A stretch of DNA of 64,000 bases from DATFQI01 sp963816955 (GCA_963816955.1 CAWFME010000011.1:1-64000); one strand, 5' to 3'; shown: positions 34,558-45,158, numbered from the stretch's first letter. Translations and numbers: made by a program. Notes: generated by a model not told the origin, from the letters alone.

Positions 34558-34635
34558 CTGCTTTGAGGCAGAGCCGATAGCGCGAGGCAGCTCGCCGGAG
34601 TGCTCCTCGTGCGCCAAGCGACACTCCGCTACGCG
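34558..34635. repeat. Interspersed intergenic repeat, copy B
   Basis: Begins 15 bp after the hydrolase stop: CTGCTTTGAGGCAGAGCC, then CGATAGCGCGAGGCAGCTCG and AGTGCTCCTCGTGCGCCAAG, ending GCGACACTCCGC. Same order of blocks as copy A, and the last block matches the copy in 31921-31980. A shorter copy of its first 18 bp is at 35303. Confidence 0.5.
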
Positions 34636-34769
34636 ACCGCGTGAGTGCTCATGGCAGGCGAAAGCGGAAGCCGCTACGTGCATGCTCGAGAGACGGTCTC
34701 GACTGGAGAAACCATCTGGCCGTCGCAAGAACTGGACCGGCCAACGGGACGCTCATCGGCGCCTTGGGT

Positions 34770-35192
34770 ATGCAACGTCCGGGCCAGCGCGACTGGCCGC
34801 TCGTGAGGCCGCTCGATACGCTCGACCTCACTGTGTTGGATCGCGTCGCCAAGGACAGCATGAGGAAGTACGTCGGCCAGCACCTCAACGTGTTTAGGGC
34901 GCGTCTGAGTGACGACCAGCTCCTGTTCCTCAAGAATTTCATCGATGGGTACGACCGATATCTCGGCATCGTCTTGAGACACAGCACCGAAGAAAAGCTC
35001 TACAGCTCCGAGGGCTGGTACAGGCGCTATACGGACATCACCTACACGTTCGTTGATCAGATCGGGATCCAAGTCGAGCGTGCATGGCGCACCGACGACG
35101 GGGACTCTGGCAAGAATGTCTACGTCCTCAACAGCGCCAAAGCCATCTTGGAGTGGTTCGCGAAGAACAAGCACCGGCCTGAACTGCGCTGA
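34770..35192 (+). CDS. Hypothetical protein
   Basis: 140 residues if it starts at ATG 34770; the frame is open back to 34641, but that part overlaps repeat-like DNA. Mixed charged helices: LDRVAKDSMRKYVGQHLNVF, DDQLLFLKNFIDGYDRYLGI, EGWYRRYTDITYTFVDQIGI and a Lys-rich end (AILEWFAKNKHRPELR). No transmembrane segment, no metal or nucleotide motif. Codon use is far from the window norm (many A/T third positions), in line with the surrounding island. I do not recognise a family. Confidence 0.5.
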   Translation: MQRPGQRDWPLVRPLDTLDLTVLDRVAKDSMRKYVGQHLNVFRARLSDDQLLFLKNFIDGYDRYLGIVLRHSTEEKLYSSEGWYRRYTDITYTFVDQIGIQVERAWRTDDGDSGKNVYVLNSAKAILEWFAKNKHRPELR

Positions 35193-35885
35193 CCCCGGCA
35201 AGCGGCCTGAGAACGCCTTCTTCGCGGGCCGCGCGGATCGCTGAGTTAAGCGCTCGGCTCGCGGTCGGCGCAGGATCTTGAGCAGGCCGGAAGTTGGACA
35301 GTGCTGCTTTGAGGCACACGCAATACCCAACGCGGCATCCTCGGTGACTGCCACTCGGCGGTCTCGGCGATCCTGGCCTGTGGATCGATCGAGTAGCGCA
35401 GTGAGGCGTCGACGGTCGCTACTCGGGCCCGATCACCTGCGGCGGGAGCGGCACCGACCTCGTCGAAACCCCACAGTTCAACACTGAGCGTGGGCCCCTT
35501 CGGCGTGCGTATCGCACCACGAAAGGGCCCACGGTCTCGCGCTCTCGCTTTCGCGTGATTCCCGGCAGCGGTGGCGCAGGTGTCGTAGACGGTCTTCGGC
35601 GGGTGGCACGAAAGGGCGCTTCGGGCCGGGGAGCTTTTTCGAGCGCCCTGGCTACGGGTTGTGGTGCCGTGCGAGGGAACGAAAAAGTCCACGACGGGTT
35701 CCATTTCGTGACAGGACCCGCCGCCCGGGACGTCGGTCCCTGAGCCGTTCGGCGGGCGCGGGACGAGGCCCGCGTCCGCCGGTCGGATCAACTACGGCGC
35801 CACTGGCGCGACGGGCTAGGCACTGCGGCTGGAGAGCATGAGCGCGTTCACCTTCGGGTTCGGAAGCGGACGGTCCGGGGGACGG
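35193..35885. other. Gene-free region with a partial repeat copy
   Basis: About 690 bp with no gene I can support. A 181-codon minus-strand ORF (35246-35791) looks non-coding: irregular composition, no domains. A partial repeat copy starts at 35303 (CTGCTTTGAGGCACACGC). Two hairpins lie at 35727-35740 (GGGAC/GTCCC) and 35751-35780. It probably marks the edge of the lower-GC island. Confidence 0.5.
35751..35780. terminator. GC-rich hairpin
   Basis: Arms GGCGGGCGCGGG and CCCGCGTCCGCC pair at 11 of 12 positions around a 6-nt loop. It lies between the island and the converging SRPBCC gene, so it could terminate transcription of the latter. Confidence 0.4.
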
Positions 35886-36320
35886 TCAGTTGCCGGCGGC
35901 GTGCTGCGCGAGCCCGTTCACGTTCTCCGCGATGAACTTGTCGAGGCCGCGGCGGACGAGGCCGCCGGTGCCCGGGAACCTCGGGTCGAACTGGGAGACC
36001 CAGCGGATCTGCGTGCCGCCGTCGTGGGGGGTCAGGTCGATGTCGGCGCGGTAGTTCTTGACGGGCAGCTTGGAGTCGTGGGTGTAGGAGAAGCGGCGGT
36101 CCTCGACGAGCTCGGCGATGGTGTCGCGGCCCGTGACCTTGCCCTGGCGGAAGATGCGGACCGCGCCGAGGCCCTCGGGCTCGGCCTCGCCGGGGCGCTC
36201 GAGCTCGAACGAGTCGAGCTGGCCCCAGACGGGCCAGGTCGCGCCGTCGCGTAGCAGCGCGTAGACGGCAGAGGGGGGCGCGGAGGTGGTGGCGGTGTGT
36301 TCGATGCGCTGTCTGGTCAT
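35886..36320 (-). CDS. SRPBCC-family protein under a TetR operator
   Basis: 144 residues from ATG 36320. START/Bet v1-like fold: TRQRIEHTATTSAPPSAVYA at the N-terminus, a DGATWPVWGQLDSFELERPG strand, RDTIAELVEDRRFSYTHDSK, DGGTQIRWVSQFDPRFPGTG and a long C-terminal helix (GLDKFIAENVNGLAQHAAGN). Such proteins bind hydrophobic ligands or cyclise polyketides. It is divergent from a TetR gene with a 34-bp palindrome abutting its start codon, so repression by that TetR is very likely. Confidence 0.82.
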   Translation of the reverse strand: MTRQRIEHTATTSAPPSAVYALLRDGATWPVWGQLDSFELERPGEAEPEGLGAVRIFRQGKVTGRDTIAELVEDRRFSYTHDSKLPVKNYRADIDLTPHDGGTQIRWVSQFDPRFPGTGGLVRRGLDKFIAENVNGLAQHAAGN

Positions 36321-36321
36321 G

Positions 36322-36355
36322 GTGTACCGCATGGTACATGTACCGAGTGGTACAC
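36322..36355. promoter_or_regulatory. 34-bp nested palindrome, TetR operator
   Basis: GTGTACC-N4-GGTACATGTACC-N4-GGTACAC: a perfect 12-bp inner palindrome (36333-36344) and perfect 7-bp outer arms share one centre (36338.5). It fills the gap between the divergent SRPBCC start (36320) and TetR start (36376), and covers where both promoters must be. Confidence 0.8.
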
Positions 36356-36375
36356 GCAAGCGCTACACTCGCGTC

Positions 36376-36963
36376 ATGAGCCGGCCGCAGCCCGCCGCGG
36401 GCGCCGAGCCGACGCACCCGCGCGAGCGGCTGCTGGCGGGCGCGATCGCCTACGTCTCCCAGCACGGCGTCGGCGAGATCAGCCTGCGCACGCTCGCCAC
36501 GGCGCTCGGCACCAGCCACCGGATGCTGCTGTACCACTTCGGCTCGCGCGAAGCGCTGCTGATCGAGGTGATCCGCACGGTCGAGGAGCAACAGCGCGAG
36601 GCGCTCGCCGCGATCCTGCGCGAGGAGGCCGACGCCCCGCCCGCCGAGATCATGCGCCGGATGTGGGCGCGCGTCGCCGACCCGGCGCTGTGGCCGAACG
36701 AGCGGCTGTTCTTCGAGGTCTACGCGCAGGCGCTGCAGGGCAGCCCGCACGCGCTCCCGCTGCTCGACGGGATCGTGGAGTCGTGGGTGGAGCCGCTCGC
36801 CGCGCTGGTCGCGCCCGACCGCCCCGCGGCCGAGGCCCGCGCGGAGGCGCGGCTCGGCGTGGCGGTCGTGCGCGGGCTCCTGCTCGACCTGCTCGCCACG
36901 CGCGACCGCGCGGCCGTGGACGCGGCGATGGAGCGTTACATCGCCGCGATCGCGCCGGGCTGA
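36376..36963 (+). CDS. TetR-family transcriptional regulator
   Basis: 195 residues from ATG 36376. N-terminal HTH: RERLLAGAIAYVSQHGVGEI followed by SLRTLATALGTSHRMLLYHF and GSREALLIEVI, the standard TetR DNA-binding domain. The rest is the helical ligand-binding/dimerisation domain (WPNERLFFEVYAQALQGSPH, LGVAVVRGLLLDLLATRDRA). It most likely represses itself and the divergent SRPBCC gene through the palindrome between them. Ligand unknown. Confidence 0.9.
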   Translation: MSRPQPAAGAEPTHPRERLLAGAIAYVSQHGVGEISLRTLATALGTSHRMLLYHFGSREALLIEVIRTVEEQQREALAAILREEADAPPAEIMRRMWARVADPALWPNERLFFEVYAQALQGSPHALPLLDGIVESWVEPLAALVAPDRPAAEARAEARLGVAVVRGLLLDLLATRDRAAVDAAMERYIAAIAPG

Positions 36964-37037
36964 GCGCAGCCGCCTACGGTCCGGTGGCGGGCCACAGCTC
37001 GCTCTGCCCTCCGGTGCGTCTGGGAGGCTCGCCTCGT

Positions 37038-37493
37038 ATGGAGTTCCCGAGCACCGTGCTCGACACCCTCGAGGCCGACGCCGAGCGGGCCCGTCGCGTG
37101 CTCGGCGTGACGATCCTGGCGATCTCCGTGTGGGAGCGGGACGCCGGCGACCTGCGCACGATCATCAACGTGGGCGAGCTCGGGGACGCCGAGGCGAGGC
37201 CGGAGGCCGAGACCTACCCCGTGCACAGCTTCCCGGCGCTGGTGACGCTGCTCGAGCGCCGCACGCCGTACTGCTTCGGCCACGGCGACCGGGTCGACAT
37301 CGCGTCGGCCAGCCTCCTCGCCTCGCTGGGCCTGGACACCCAGGCGGCCGCCCCGATCAACCTCCGCGGTGAGGTCTGGGGCTCGCTGTGGATCGCCACG
37401 GCGCCGGGGACGCGGCCCCTGTCGGCCGCCGACCTGCCGCGCGTGGTGCGCGCGGCCAACGAGATCGCCCGCGCCCTCGACGCTCTCATCTGA
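37038..37493 (+). CDS. GAF-like domain protein
   Basis: 151 residues from ATG 37038, which has GGGAGG 11 nt upstream. A single GAF-type sensor domain: VTILAISVWERDAGDLRTII, then PVHSFPALVTLLERRTPYCF, AAAPINLRGEVWGSLWIATA and a final helix LPRVVRAANEIARALDALI. There is no output domain, so it may act in trans or as a small-molecule binding protein. The end overlaps the converging permease gene by 8 nt. Confidence 0.72.
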   Translation: MEFPSTVLDTLEADAERARRVLGVTILAISVWERDAGDLRTIINVGELGDAEARPEAETYPVHSFPALVTLLERRTPYCFGHGDRVDIASASLLASLGLDTQAAAPINLRGEVWGSLWIATAPGTRPLSAADLPRVVRAANEIARALDALI

Positions 37494-38535
37494 CGCTCGC
37501 GCGCAGCAGCCAGCGCACCGCCAGCGGCGCGAGCAGCACCATCGCCACCACCCGCAGCGTCTGCACGGCCACGATGAACGTCGTGTCGGCGCCGCTCCCG
37601 TAGGCGACGGCGAGCACCGCGTAGAGCCCGCCGGGCGTGGTGGCCAGGTAGGAGTCGAGCAGCGTCGCCGAGGTCGTGGCGTCGAGCAGCACGGCGAGCC
37701 CGAAGCAGGTGACCAGCAGGCCGGCGATCGCCAGCAGCACCGGGATCGTCACGCGGCCGAGCAGCCGCACGGTCTCGGGCGTGAAGCGCAGGCCGACCTG
37801 CAGGCCGATCAGCGCGAACGCCGCCTGCCCGAGCAGGTCCGGGACCGCGAAGCCCTCGAGCGGGCCCGCGAGCACGAGCGCGCCCGTGAGGATCATCGGG
37901 CCGAGCAGGACGCCGGCCGTGACGCGCAGCCGGCCCGCGGCCCAGGCGCCGGCGACGGCGAGGCCGGCGGTGGCCGCCCACTCCCACGGGGCGCCCATAA
38001 GCCCTGAGGACGGCGGCGGCGTGCCCGCTCCGTGCCCGCTCCCGAACAGCACCGCGATCCCGATCGGCGTCAGCAGCACCACGACGAGCACGCGCAGGTA
38101 CTGCATGAAGGCGACGAGCCGGTCGTCGGCGCCGAGTTCGCCGGACATCCCGACGATGCCCGAGGCGCCGCCGGCGATCATCCCCAGCAGCGCCGTCGGC
38201 GGGTCCAGCGGGGTCGTGCGGCTGAGGATCGCGCCGGCGCCCAGGCTGAGCCCGAGCGTCGCCGCCGACACGACCAGCACCGGCACGAGCGAGCCGGCCA
38301 CGGCCCGCAGCGCCTCCGTCTGCAGGTAGGCGCCGAGCGTGACGCCGGCGATCGCCTGCGCGGCGCGAAAGGCCAGCGGGGTGAGCGAGACGCGGTCGGG
38401 CCGCGCCAGCGCGATCGCCAGCCCGAGCAGCAGCGCGGCGAACAGGTATGACGACGGCAGGCCGATCGCGTCGAGCGCCACGCCGCCGGCGAGCACCCCG
38501 CCGGCGATCGCGACCCAGAGCGCCGCGCGTCGCAC
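37486..38535 (-). CDS. AbrB-family membrane transporter/regulator
   Basis: 349 residues from GTG 38535. Hydrophobic throughout with about ten membrane segments in two repeats, as in the AbrB (AmoA-like, PF05145) family: LPSSYLFAALLLGLAIALAR, QAIAGVTLGAYLQTEALRAV, LLGMIAGGASGIVGMSGELG and, in the second half, AAFALIGLQVGLRFTPETVR and LATTPGGLYAVLAVAYGSGA. The conserved GGASGI/TPGG loops are present. AbrB proteins are implicated in ammonia-monooxygenase regulation or solute transport; the real function is unclear. It is 18 nt downstream of the ArsR-type regulator gene on the same strand. Confidence 0.82.
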   Translation of the reverse strand: MRRAALWVAIAGGVLAGGVALDAIGLPSSYLFAALLLGLAIALARPDRVSLTPLAFRAAQAIAGVTLGAYLQTEALRAVAGSLVPVLVVSAATLGLSLGAGAILSRTTPLDPPTALLGMIAGGASGIVGMSGELGADDRLVAFMQYLRVLVVVLLTPIGIAVLFGSGHGAGTPPPSSGLMGAPWEWAATAGLAVAGAWAAGRLRVTAGVLLGPMILTGALVLAGPLEGFAVPDLLGQAAFALIGLQVGLRFTPETVRLLGRVTIPVLLAIAGLLVTCFGLAVLLDATTSATLLDSYLATTPGGLYAVLAVAYGSGADTTFIVAVQTLRVVAMVLLAPLAVRWLLRASVR

Positions 38536-38553
38536 CCCGCGTGCCGCTGCGCG

Positions 38554-39177
38554 CTAGGCGTCTTCGCAGCCCGCGTCCCGGTGGCCCTCGGGCCTCGGGG
38601 CGGAGAACGGCAGCGCCTGGAAGAGCATCATCACGAGCCCGACATCCTCGAGCTCGCCCGCCTCGCCCTTGGCCTCGCGGTCGCGGACGTCCTGCTCGAT
38701 CTCGGCGACGTCCTCGAGCACGCGCATCAGCGACGTGGCGAGTCGCTCCCACCCCGCGCGGTCCAGCCGCAGCGGGCTGCGGGTGATGTGGGCGTCCGCC
38801 CGGTCGAAGCCGCCGGCGGCGTTGGACGCGCGCCCGTAGTCGTAGATCTGCTGCAGCGTCGCGTCGATCAGCGCCTGCTTGGCGACGGGCGGGGCGTCGC
38901 GCCACGCCTCCGTCGAGATCCGCGGCCGCTCGTAGGCGCGATAGTGGCGCTGGATCGCGCCGCGGACGCGCGTCTCCTTCTCGAGCTCGATCAGCCCGAG
39001 CTGGTGAAGCTTGCGGACGTGGTAGGCGACCACGCCGATGTCGGCATGCAGCATCCGCGAGATCTCGACCGCGCTCGCGGTCCGCTCCTCGAGGATCGCG
39101 AGGATCCGCACTCGCAGCGGATGGCCGAGCGCGCGGACGTAACGCGGGTCGTTGATGTTCTCGATCTGCGAGGTCAA
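38554..39177 (-). CDS. ArsR-like winged-helix regulator
   Basis: 207 residues; the start appears to be TTG 39177. Residues 12-75 form a winged helix (RYVRALGHPLRVRILAILEE, SAVEISRMLHADIGVVAYHV, RKLHQLGLIELEKETRVRGA) of the ArsR/HTH_20 type common in actinobacteria. The C-terminal part is helical with an acidic region (RVLEDVAEIEQDVRDREAKG) and may bind a ligand. It precedes the AbrB-type permease on the same strand, which it may control. Confidence 0.82.
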   Translation of the reverse strand: MTSQIENINDPRYVRALGHPLRVRILAILEERTASAVEISRMLHADIGVVAYHVRKLHQLGLIELEKETRVRGAIQRHYRAYERPRISTEAWRDAPPVAKQALIDATLQQIYDYGRASNAAGGFDRADAHITRSPLRLDRAGWERLATSLMRVLEDVAEIEQDVRDREAKGEAGELEDVGLVMMLFQALPFSAPRPEGHRDAGCEDA

Positions 39178-39195
39178 GGCCCTATTCCTATCGGA

Positions 39196-39789
39196 TTACC
39201 CGCCTAGAAGGAGGTCGACGTAGCCGTCGGCGATCTCGGCGGCCCCGAGGCGGCCGCGCGGGCGGTACCACTGCGCCGTGTGGTTGACCATCCCGAGCAG
39301 CGGCGAAGAGCGCCAGCCGGGGGTCGGATGCCGGCGCCCGCGACGGCCTGGCCGAGCGCGTCCTCGGCGAGCCGCTCGAAGGCCTTGCGGCTCGCGCGCA
39401 CGCCGCGCCAGGCGGCGCCGCGCTCGATCACGTGCCGCTCCTGCTGGAAGACGAGCATGTGGTCGCGGTGGGCGACGACGTGCTCGACCCACAGGCGTAC
39501 GAGCGCGCGCAGCTGCTCGGCCGGCTCGCGCGGCTCGTCGAGCAGCGCCTCGGCCCGCTCCAGCAGCGGGTCCATCAGCTGGTCGCAGATCGCGCGCAGC
39601 AGGTGCTCCTTGGACGCCGAAGTAGTGGTAGAGGCTGCCCGCGGCGAGGCCGAGCGCCTCCGCCAGCTCGGGCACCGAGGTCTGGTCGTAGCCGCGCTCG
39701 GCGAACACGCGCGCGGCGCCGAGCACGACCTCCGCCCGCCGGCGGTCGTAGCGCTCGCGCAGGGCGGGGCGGGTAGGGCGGGCGCTCAC
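39196..39789 (-). pseudogene. TetR-family regulator of acyl-CoA operon, frameshifted
   Basis: Start GTG 39789. The HTH is clear: GAARVFAERGYDQTSVPELA and EALGLAAGSLYHYFG. The frame then shifts near 39617 to KEHLLRAICDQLMDPLLERA and VEHVVAHRDHMLVFQQERHV, and again near 39320 to LLGMVNHTAQWYRPRGRLGA, ending IADGYVDLLLGG. Assembled, it is a normal TetR of about 198 residues; the TAQWYRPRG region is typical of TetR proteins controlling fatty acyl-CoA degradation. It is divergent from the acyl-CoA dehydrogenase gene with a large palindrome between them, so it should repress that operon. Confidence 0.8.
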
Positions 39790-39798
39790 GTTGCGAGC

Positions 39799-39839
39799 GT
39801 ACCGAATGATCATTCGAAATTCGAATGATCATTCGGTAC
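39799..39839. promoter_or_regulatory. 41-bp palindrome, TetR/FadR-like operator
   Basis: Two copies of the 14-bp palindrome CGAATGATCATTCG joined by AAA-type spacing, the whole element being symmetrical about 39819 (only the central base breaks it). GAATGA/TCATTC half-sites resemble the Bacillus FadR (TetR family) box. It ends 11 bp before the acyl-CoA dehydrogenase start, so it must overlap the promoter. Confidence 0.85.
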
Positions 39840-39849
39840 GTTGCCTTGC

Positions 39850-40992
39850 ATGGACTTCGACCTCTCCGACGACCACGAGCTGATCCGCCGCACCGTCCGC
39901 GACTTCGCCGAGAGCGAGGTGAAGCCCGTCGCGGAGGAGCTCGACCGCGAGAAGCGCTTCCCGTACGAGATCGTGGCCAAGCTCGGAGAGCTCGGGCTGA
40001 TGGGGATCCCGTTCCCGGAGTCCTACGGCGGCGGCGGGGGCGACTCGCTCGCCTACGCGCTGGCGGTCGAGGAGCTCACGCGCGTGGACTCCTCCGTCGC
40101 GATCACGATGTGCGCGCACACCTCGCTCGGCACGCAGCCGATCTACCTGTTCGGCTCCGAGGAGCAGAAGCAGCGCCTGATGCCCGACCTCTGCGCGGGC
40201 CAGCAAGCTCGGCGCCTTCGGCCTGACCGAGCCCGAGGCGGGCTCGGACGCCGGCAACGTCCGCACGCGCGCCAAGCTCGACGATGACGGCTGGGTGATC
40301 GACGGCGCCAAGCAGTTCATCACCAACGCGGGCACCGACATCTCGGGCCACGTCGCGATCACGGCCCGCACGGAACGACCGCCGACGCCGAGATCTCCAA
40401 CCTGATCGTGGAGAACGGCACGGAGGGCTACTCGCAGGGCGAGCCCTACCGCAAGATGGGCTGGAACGCGTCCGACACGCGGCCGCTGGCCTTCGAGGAC
40501 TGCCGGGTGCCCGAGGAGAACCTGCTCGGCCCGCGCGGCGCCGGCTTCAAGCAGTTCCTGCACATCCTCGACATCGGCCGCATCGGCGTGGCGGCGATGG
40601 GCGTCGGGCTCGCGCAGGGCGCGCTCGACGAGGCGCTCGCCTACGCCAAGGAGCGGCGCGCCTTCGGCAAGCCGATCTCCAAGTTCCAGGCGATCCAGGC
40701 CAAGCTCGCGGACATCTCGACGGAGATCGAGGCGGCGCGGCTGCTCGTCTACAAGGCGGCGCTGCTCAAGGACGCCGGACGCAACTTCACGCTGACCGCC
40801 GCGCAGGCCAAGCTCAAGACGGGCCGGCTCGCCGTGCGCGCCAGCGAGGAGGCGGTGCAGATCCACGGCGGCTACGGCTACATCGAGGAGTACCCGGTGT
40901 GCCGCTTCTACCGCGACGCGAAGATCCTCACGATCGGCGAGGGGACCGACGAGGTCCAGCAGATGGTGATCGCCCGCGCGATGGGCGCATAA
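39850..40992 (+). pseudogene. Acyl-CoA dehydrogenase (isovaleryl-type by context), frameshifted
   Basis: About 381 residues from ATG 39850. Flavoprotein family marks: DHELIRRTVRDFAESEVKPV, LMGIPFPESYGGGGGDSLAY, LTEPEAGSDAGNV (FAD-binding signature), AKQFITNAG, ERRAFGKPISKFQAIQAKLA and the C-terminal catalytic region VQIHGGYGYIEEYPVCRFYR, GEGTDEVQQMVIARAM. Frames change near 40203 and 40375. It oxidises an acyl-CoA to the enoyl-CoA with FAD. Being first in an operon with a methylcrotonyl-type carboxylase suggests isovaleryl-CoA and leucine breakdown. Confidence 0.85.
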
Positions 40993-42860
<1,868 letters not shown>

Positions 42861-42864
<4 letters not shown>

Positions 42865-44420
42865 GCGCGCAACCTGCACCGGCCGCGCGCGGCGGACACC
42901 GCGAGGGCCACCTCGCGCTGATCGAGGACCTCGAGCAGCGGCTCGCGCGCGTGCGCGCCGGCGGCGGCGAGCGCGCCCGCGAGCGCCACACCTCGCGCGG
43001 CAAGCTGCTCGCCGCGCGACCGCGTCGAGCGGCTGTGCGATCCCGGGCGCGCCGTTCCTGGAGCTCTCGCCGCTGGCCGCCGAGGAGCTCTACGACGGCG
43101 CCGCGCCCGGCGCGGGCATCGTCACCGGCGTCGGCGTGATCGAGGGCCGCCGCTGCGTGATCGTCGCCAACGACGCGACCGTCAAGGGCGGCACCTACTA
43201 CCCCATGACGGTCAAGAAGCACCTGCGGGCGCAGGAGGTCGCGCTGCACAACCGGCTGCCGTGCGTCTACCTCGTCGACTCCGGCGGCGCGTTCCTGCCG
43301 ATGCAGGACGAGGTCTTCCCCGACCGCGAGCACTTCGGCCGCATCTTCTTCAACCAGGCGACGATGTCCGCGCGCGGGATCCCGCAGATCAGCGCGGTCA
43401 TGGGCTCCTGCACCGCGGGCGGCGCCTACGTGCCGGCGATGAGCGACGAGACCGTGATCGTGCGCGAGCAGGGCACGATCTTCCTCGGCGGCCCGCCGCT
43501 GGTGAAGGCCGCGACGGGCGAGGAGGTCACCGCCGAGGAGCTCGGCGGCGGCGACGTGCACGCGCGCGTCTCGGGCGTCGTCGACCACCTGGCCGAGGAC
43601 GACGACCACGCGCTGGAGATCGTGCGCGACGATCGTCGCCACGCTGCCGCCGCCCGCCGCGCCCGCGTGGGAGCGCGCGCAGGAGCCGCGCGCGCCGGCG
43701 CGAGGACGCCGGACGGGCTGCTCGACGTCGTGCCGCTCGACCTGCGCACGCCCTACGACGCGCGCGAGCTCATGCGCCGGATCGTCGACGGCTCGCGAGC
43801 TGGCACGAGTTCAAGGAGCTCTACGGCACCACGGTCGTGTGCGCGTTCGCGCACGCATCGACGGCCACCCGGTCGGCATCCTCGCCAACAACGGGATCCT
43901 GTTCAGCGAGTCCTCGCTGAAGGCCGCCCACTTCATCGAGCTCTGCGACCGGCGCGGGATCCCGCTGCTGTTCCTGCAGAACATCTCGGGCTTCATGGTC
44001 GGCAGGGACTACGAGGCGGGCGGGATCGCCAAGGACGGCGCGAAGCTCGTCACCGCCGTCTCGTGCGCGCGGGTTCCGAAGCTCACGGTGATCGTCGGCG
44101 GCTCCTTCGGCGCCGGCAACTACGGCATGTGCGGCCGCGCCTACTCCCCGCGCTTCCTCTTCATGTGGCCCAACGCGCGCATCAGCGTCATGGGCGGCGA
44201 GCAGGCCGCGACGGTGATGACCGAGGTCGGCCAGCCCGAGACCGGGGAGGCGCTGCGCGAGCAGTACGAGCACCAGGGCCGCCCGGTGTACTCGACCGCC
44301 CGGCTGTGGGACGACGGCGTGATCGACCCGCGCGACACCCGCCGGGTGCTCGCCAACGCGCTGGCGGCCTGCCGCCACGCCCCGCTGGAGCCGGTCGGCT
44401 ACGGCGTCTTCCGGATGTAG
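42861..44420 (+). pseudogene. Acyl-CoA carboxylase beta subunit (methylcrotonyl-CoA carboxylase-like carboxyltransferase), frameshifted
   Basis: GTG 42861 overlaps the alpha subunit stop (GTGA). Carboxyltransferase N- and C-domains: CVIVANDATVKGGTYYPMTV with KKHLRAQEVA, LVDSGGAFLPMQDEVFPDRE, SCTAGGAYVPAMSDETVIVR, then ILANNGILFSESSLKAAHFI, LQNISGFMVGRDYEAGGIAK and GGSFGAGNYGMCGRAYSPRF. The GGTYYPMTVKKHLRAQE and GNYGMCGRAY patterns are those of MCC-beta rather than propionyl-CoA carboxylase. Frames change near 43020, 43640, 43700, 43797 and 43850. It transfers CO2 from biotin to the acyl-CoA in leucine catabolism. Confidence 0.85.
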
Positions 44421-44477
44421 CGGCCGTCGACGGGTCGATAGTTCACGCATAGACAGAGGAACTGCACGCTCGCGTCG

Positions 44478-44539
44478 GGAGCAGGCGCTGCGGGCGGCTC
44501 CCTCGCTCCCCTACCCAGCCGCAGTTGACGTTCGGCCGG
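44478..44539. repeat. 62-bp intergenic repeat, copy 1
   Basis: About 85% identical by eye to 56839-56900, including AGGCGCTGCGGGCGGC, ACCCAGCCGC and GTTGACGTTCG. Both copies lie just upstream of a plus-strand start codon (27 and 17 bp), so the element may include promoter sequence. Confidence 0.55.
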
Positions 44540-44565
44540 GCAGGCGCGCGGGGTAGCGGCACCCC

Positions 44566-44997
44566 ATGAGCGAGCAGCCGGACCCTGAGCACCTACGGCC
44601 GGAGGGCGTCTCCGACGAGGCGGTCGCGGCGGCCGGGAAGATGTCCGAGGCGCTCGAGTCGCTCGAACGGGCGCGCGGCCACCTGTACTCGTTCCACCAG
44701 CTGATCGGCAAGGCCGACCTCGAGCTCGACGAGGTGCTCGCGCTGCTGCAGGCGTGCGGGGAGGAGGAGCTCGCCGAGCGGATCCGGACGGAGCTGCTCG
44801 GACGCAACGTCGTCCCCGCGCGCTGGACCTTCCAGCTCGTGGAGGAGTTCGACGCCACCTACTGGGAGGTCTTCCGCGAGCACGAGCGGGCCGTTCGCGA
44901 GGCGCTCGTCGCCGGGCGCCGGCACGTGTACGAGTCCGAGATGAAGGAGCGCCGGCGCACCCACGGGCGCCCCGGCCACGAAGCCCGTCCTGGCTAG
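44566..44997 (+). CDS. Conserved hypothetical helical protein
   Basis: 143 residues from ATG 44566. Almost entirely helical: AVAAAGKMSEALESLERARG, HLYSFHQLIGKADLELDEVL, ALLQACGEEELAERIRTELL and WTFQLVEEFDATYWEVFREH, ending in a basic tail (EMKERRRTHGRPGHEARPG). The pattern is shared with small actinobacterial conserved proteins of unknown function. Its TAG stop sits at the very edge of an inverted-repeat element. Preceded by copy 1 of the 62-bp repeat. Confidence 0.65.
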   Translation: MSEQPDPEHLRPEGVSDEAVAAAGKMSEALESLERARGHLYSFHQLIGKADLELDEVLALLQACGEEELAERIRTELLGRNVVPARWTFQLVEEFDATYWEVFREHERAVREALVAGRRHVYESEMKERRRTHGRPGHEARPG

Positions 44998-45158
44998 ATG
45001 GGTGATTCCACGACTCCGCACCGTGGTGACGGCGCCGGCCGGCGCCGGATCGCCACCCGGACCCTCGAAAATGCTGGCGCATTCCCTTCGGGTCCGTGCG
45101 ACGCCCGGCATCCGCCCGGCACCATCCTCACGGCACGGACCTCGTGGAATCACCCATC
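44997..45158. repeat. 162-bp element with 17-bp perfect terminal inverted repeats
   Basis: GATGGGTGATTCCACGA at 44997-45013 and its exact reverse complement at 45142-45158. Inside, the arms continue imperfectly for about 20 more bp (CCG-CACCGTG versus CCGTGCCGTG). A GGCGCCGGCCGGCGCC palindrome sits in the middle of the left half. The ends coincide with the stop codons of the two converging genes. It could be a MITE-like insertion or a very long hairpin terminator. Confidence 0.6.

Noticed and set aside
35246..35791. 181-codon minus-strand ORF
   Set aside because: Irregular composition, no domain, overlaps repeat copy and hairpins; typical of a chance ORF in GC-rich DNA.
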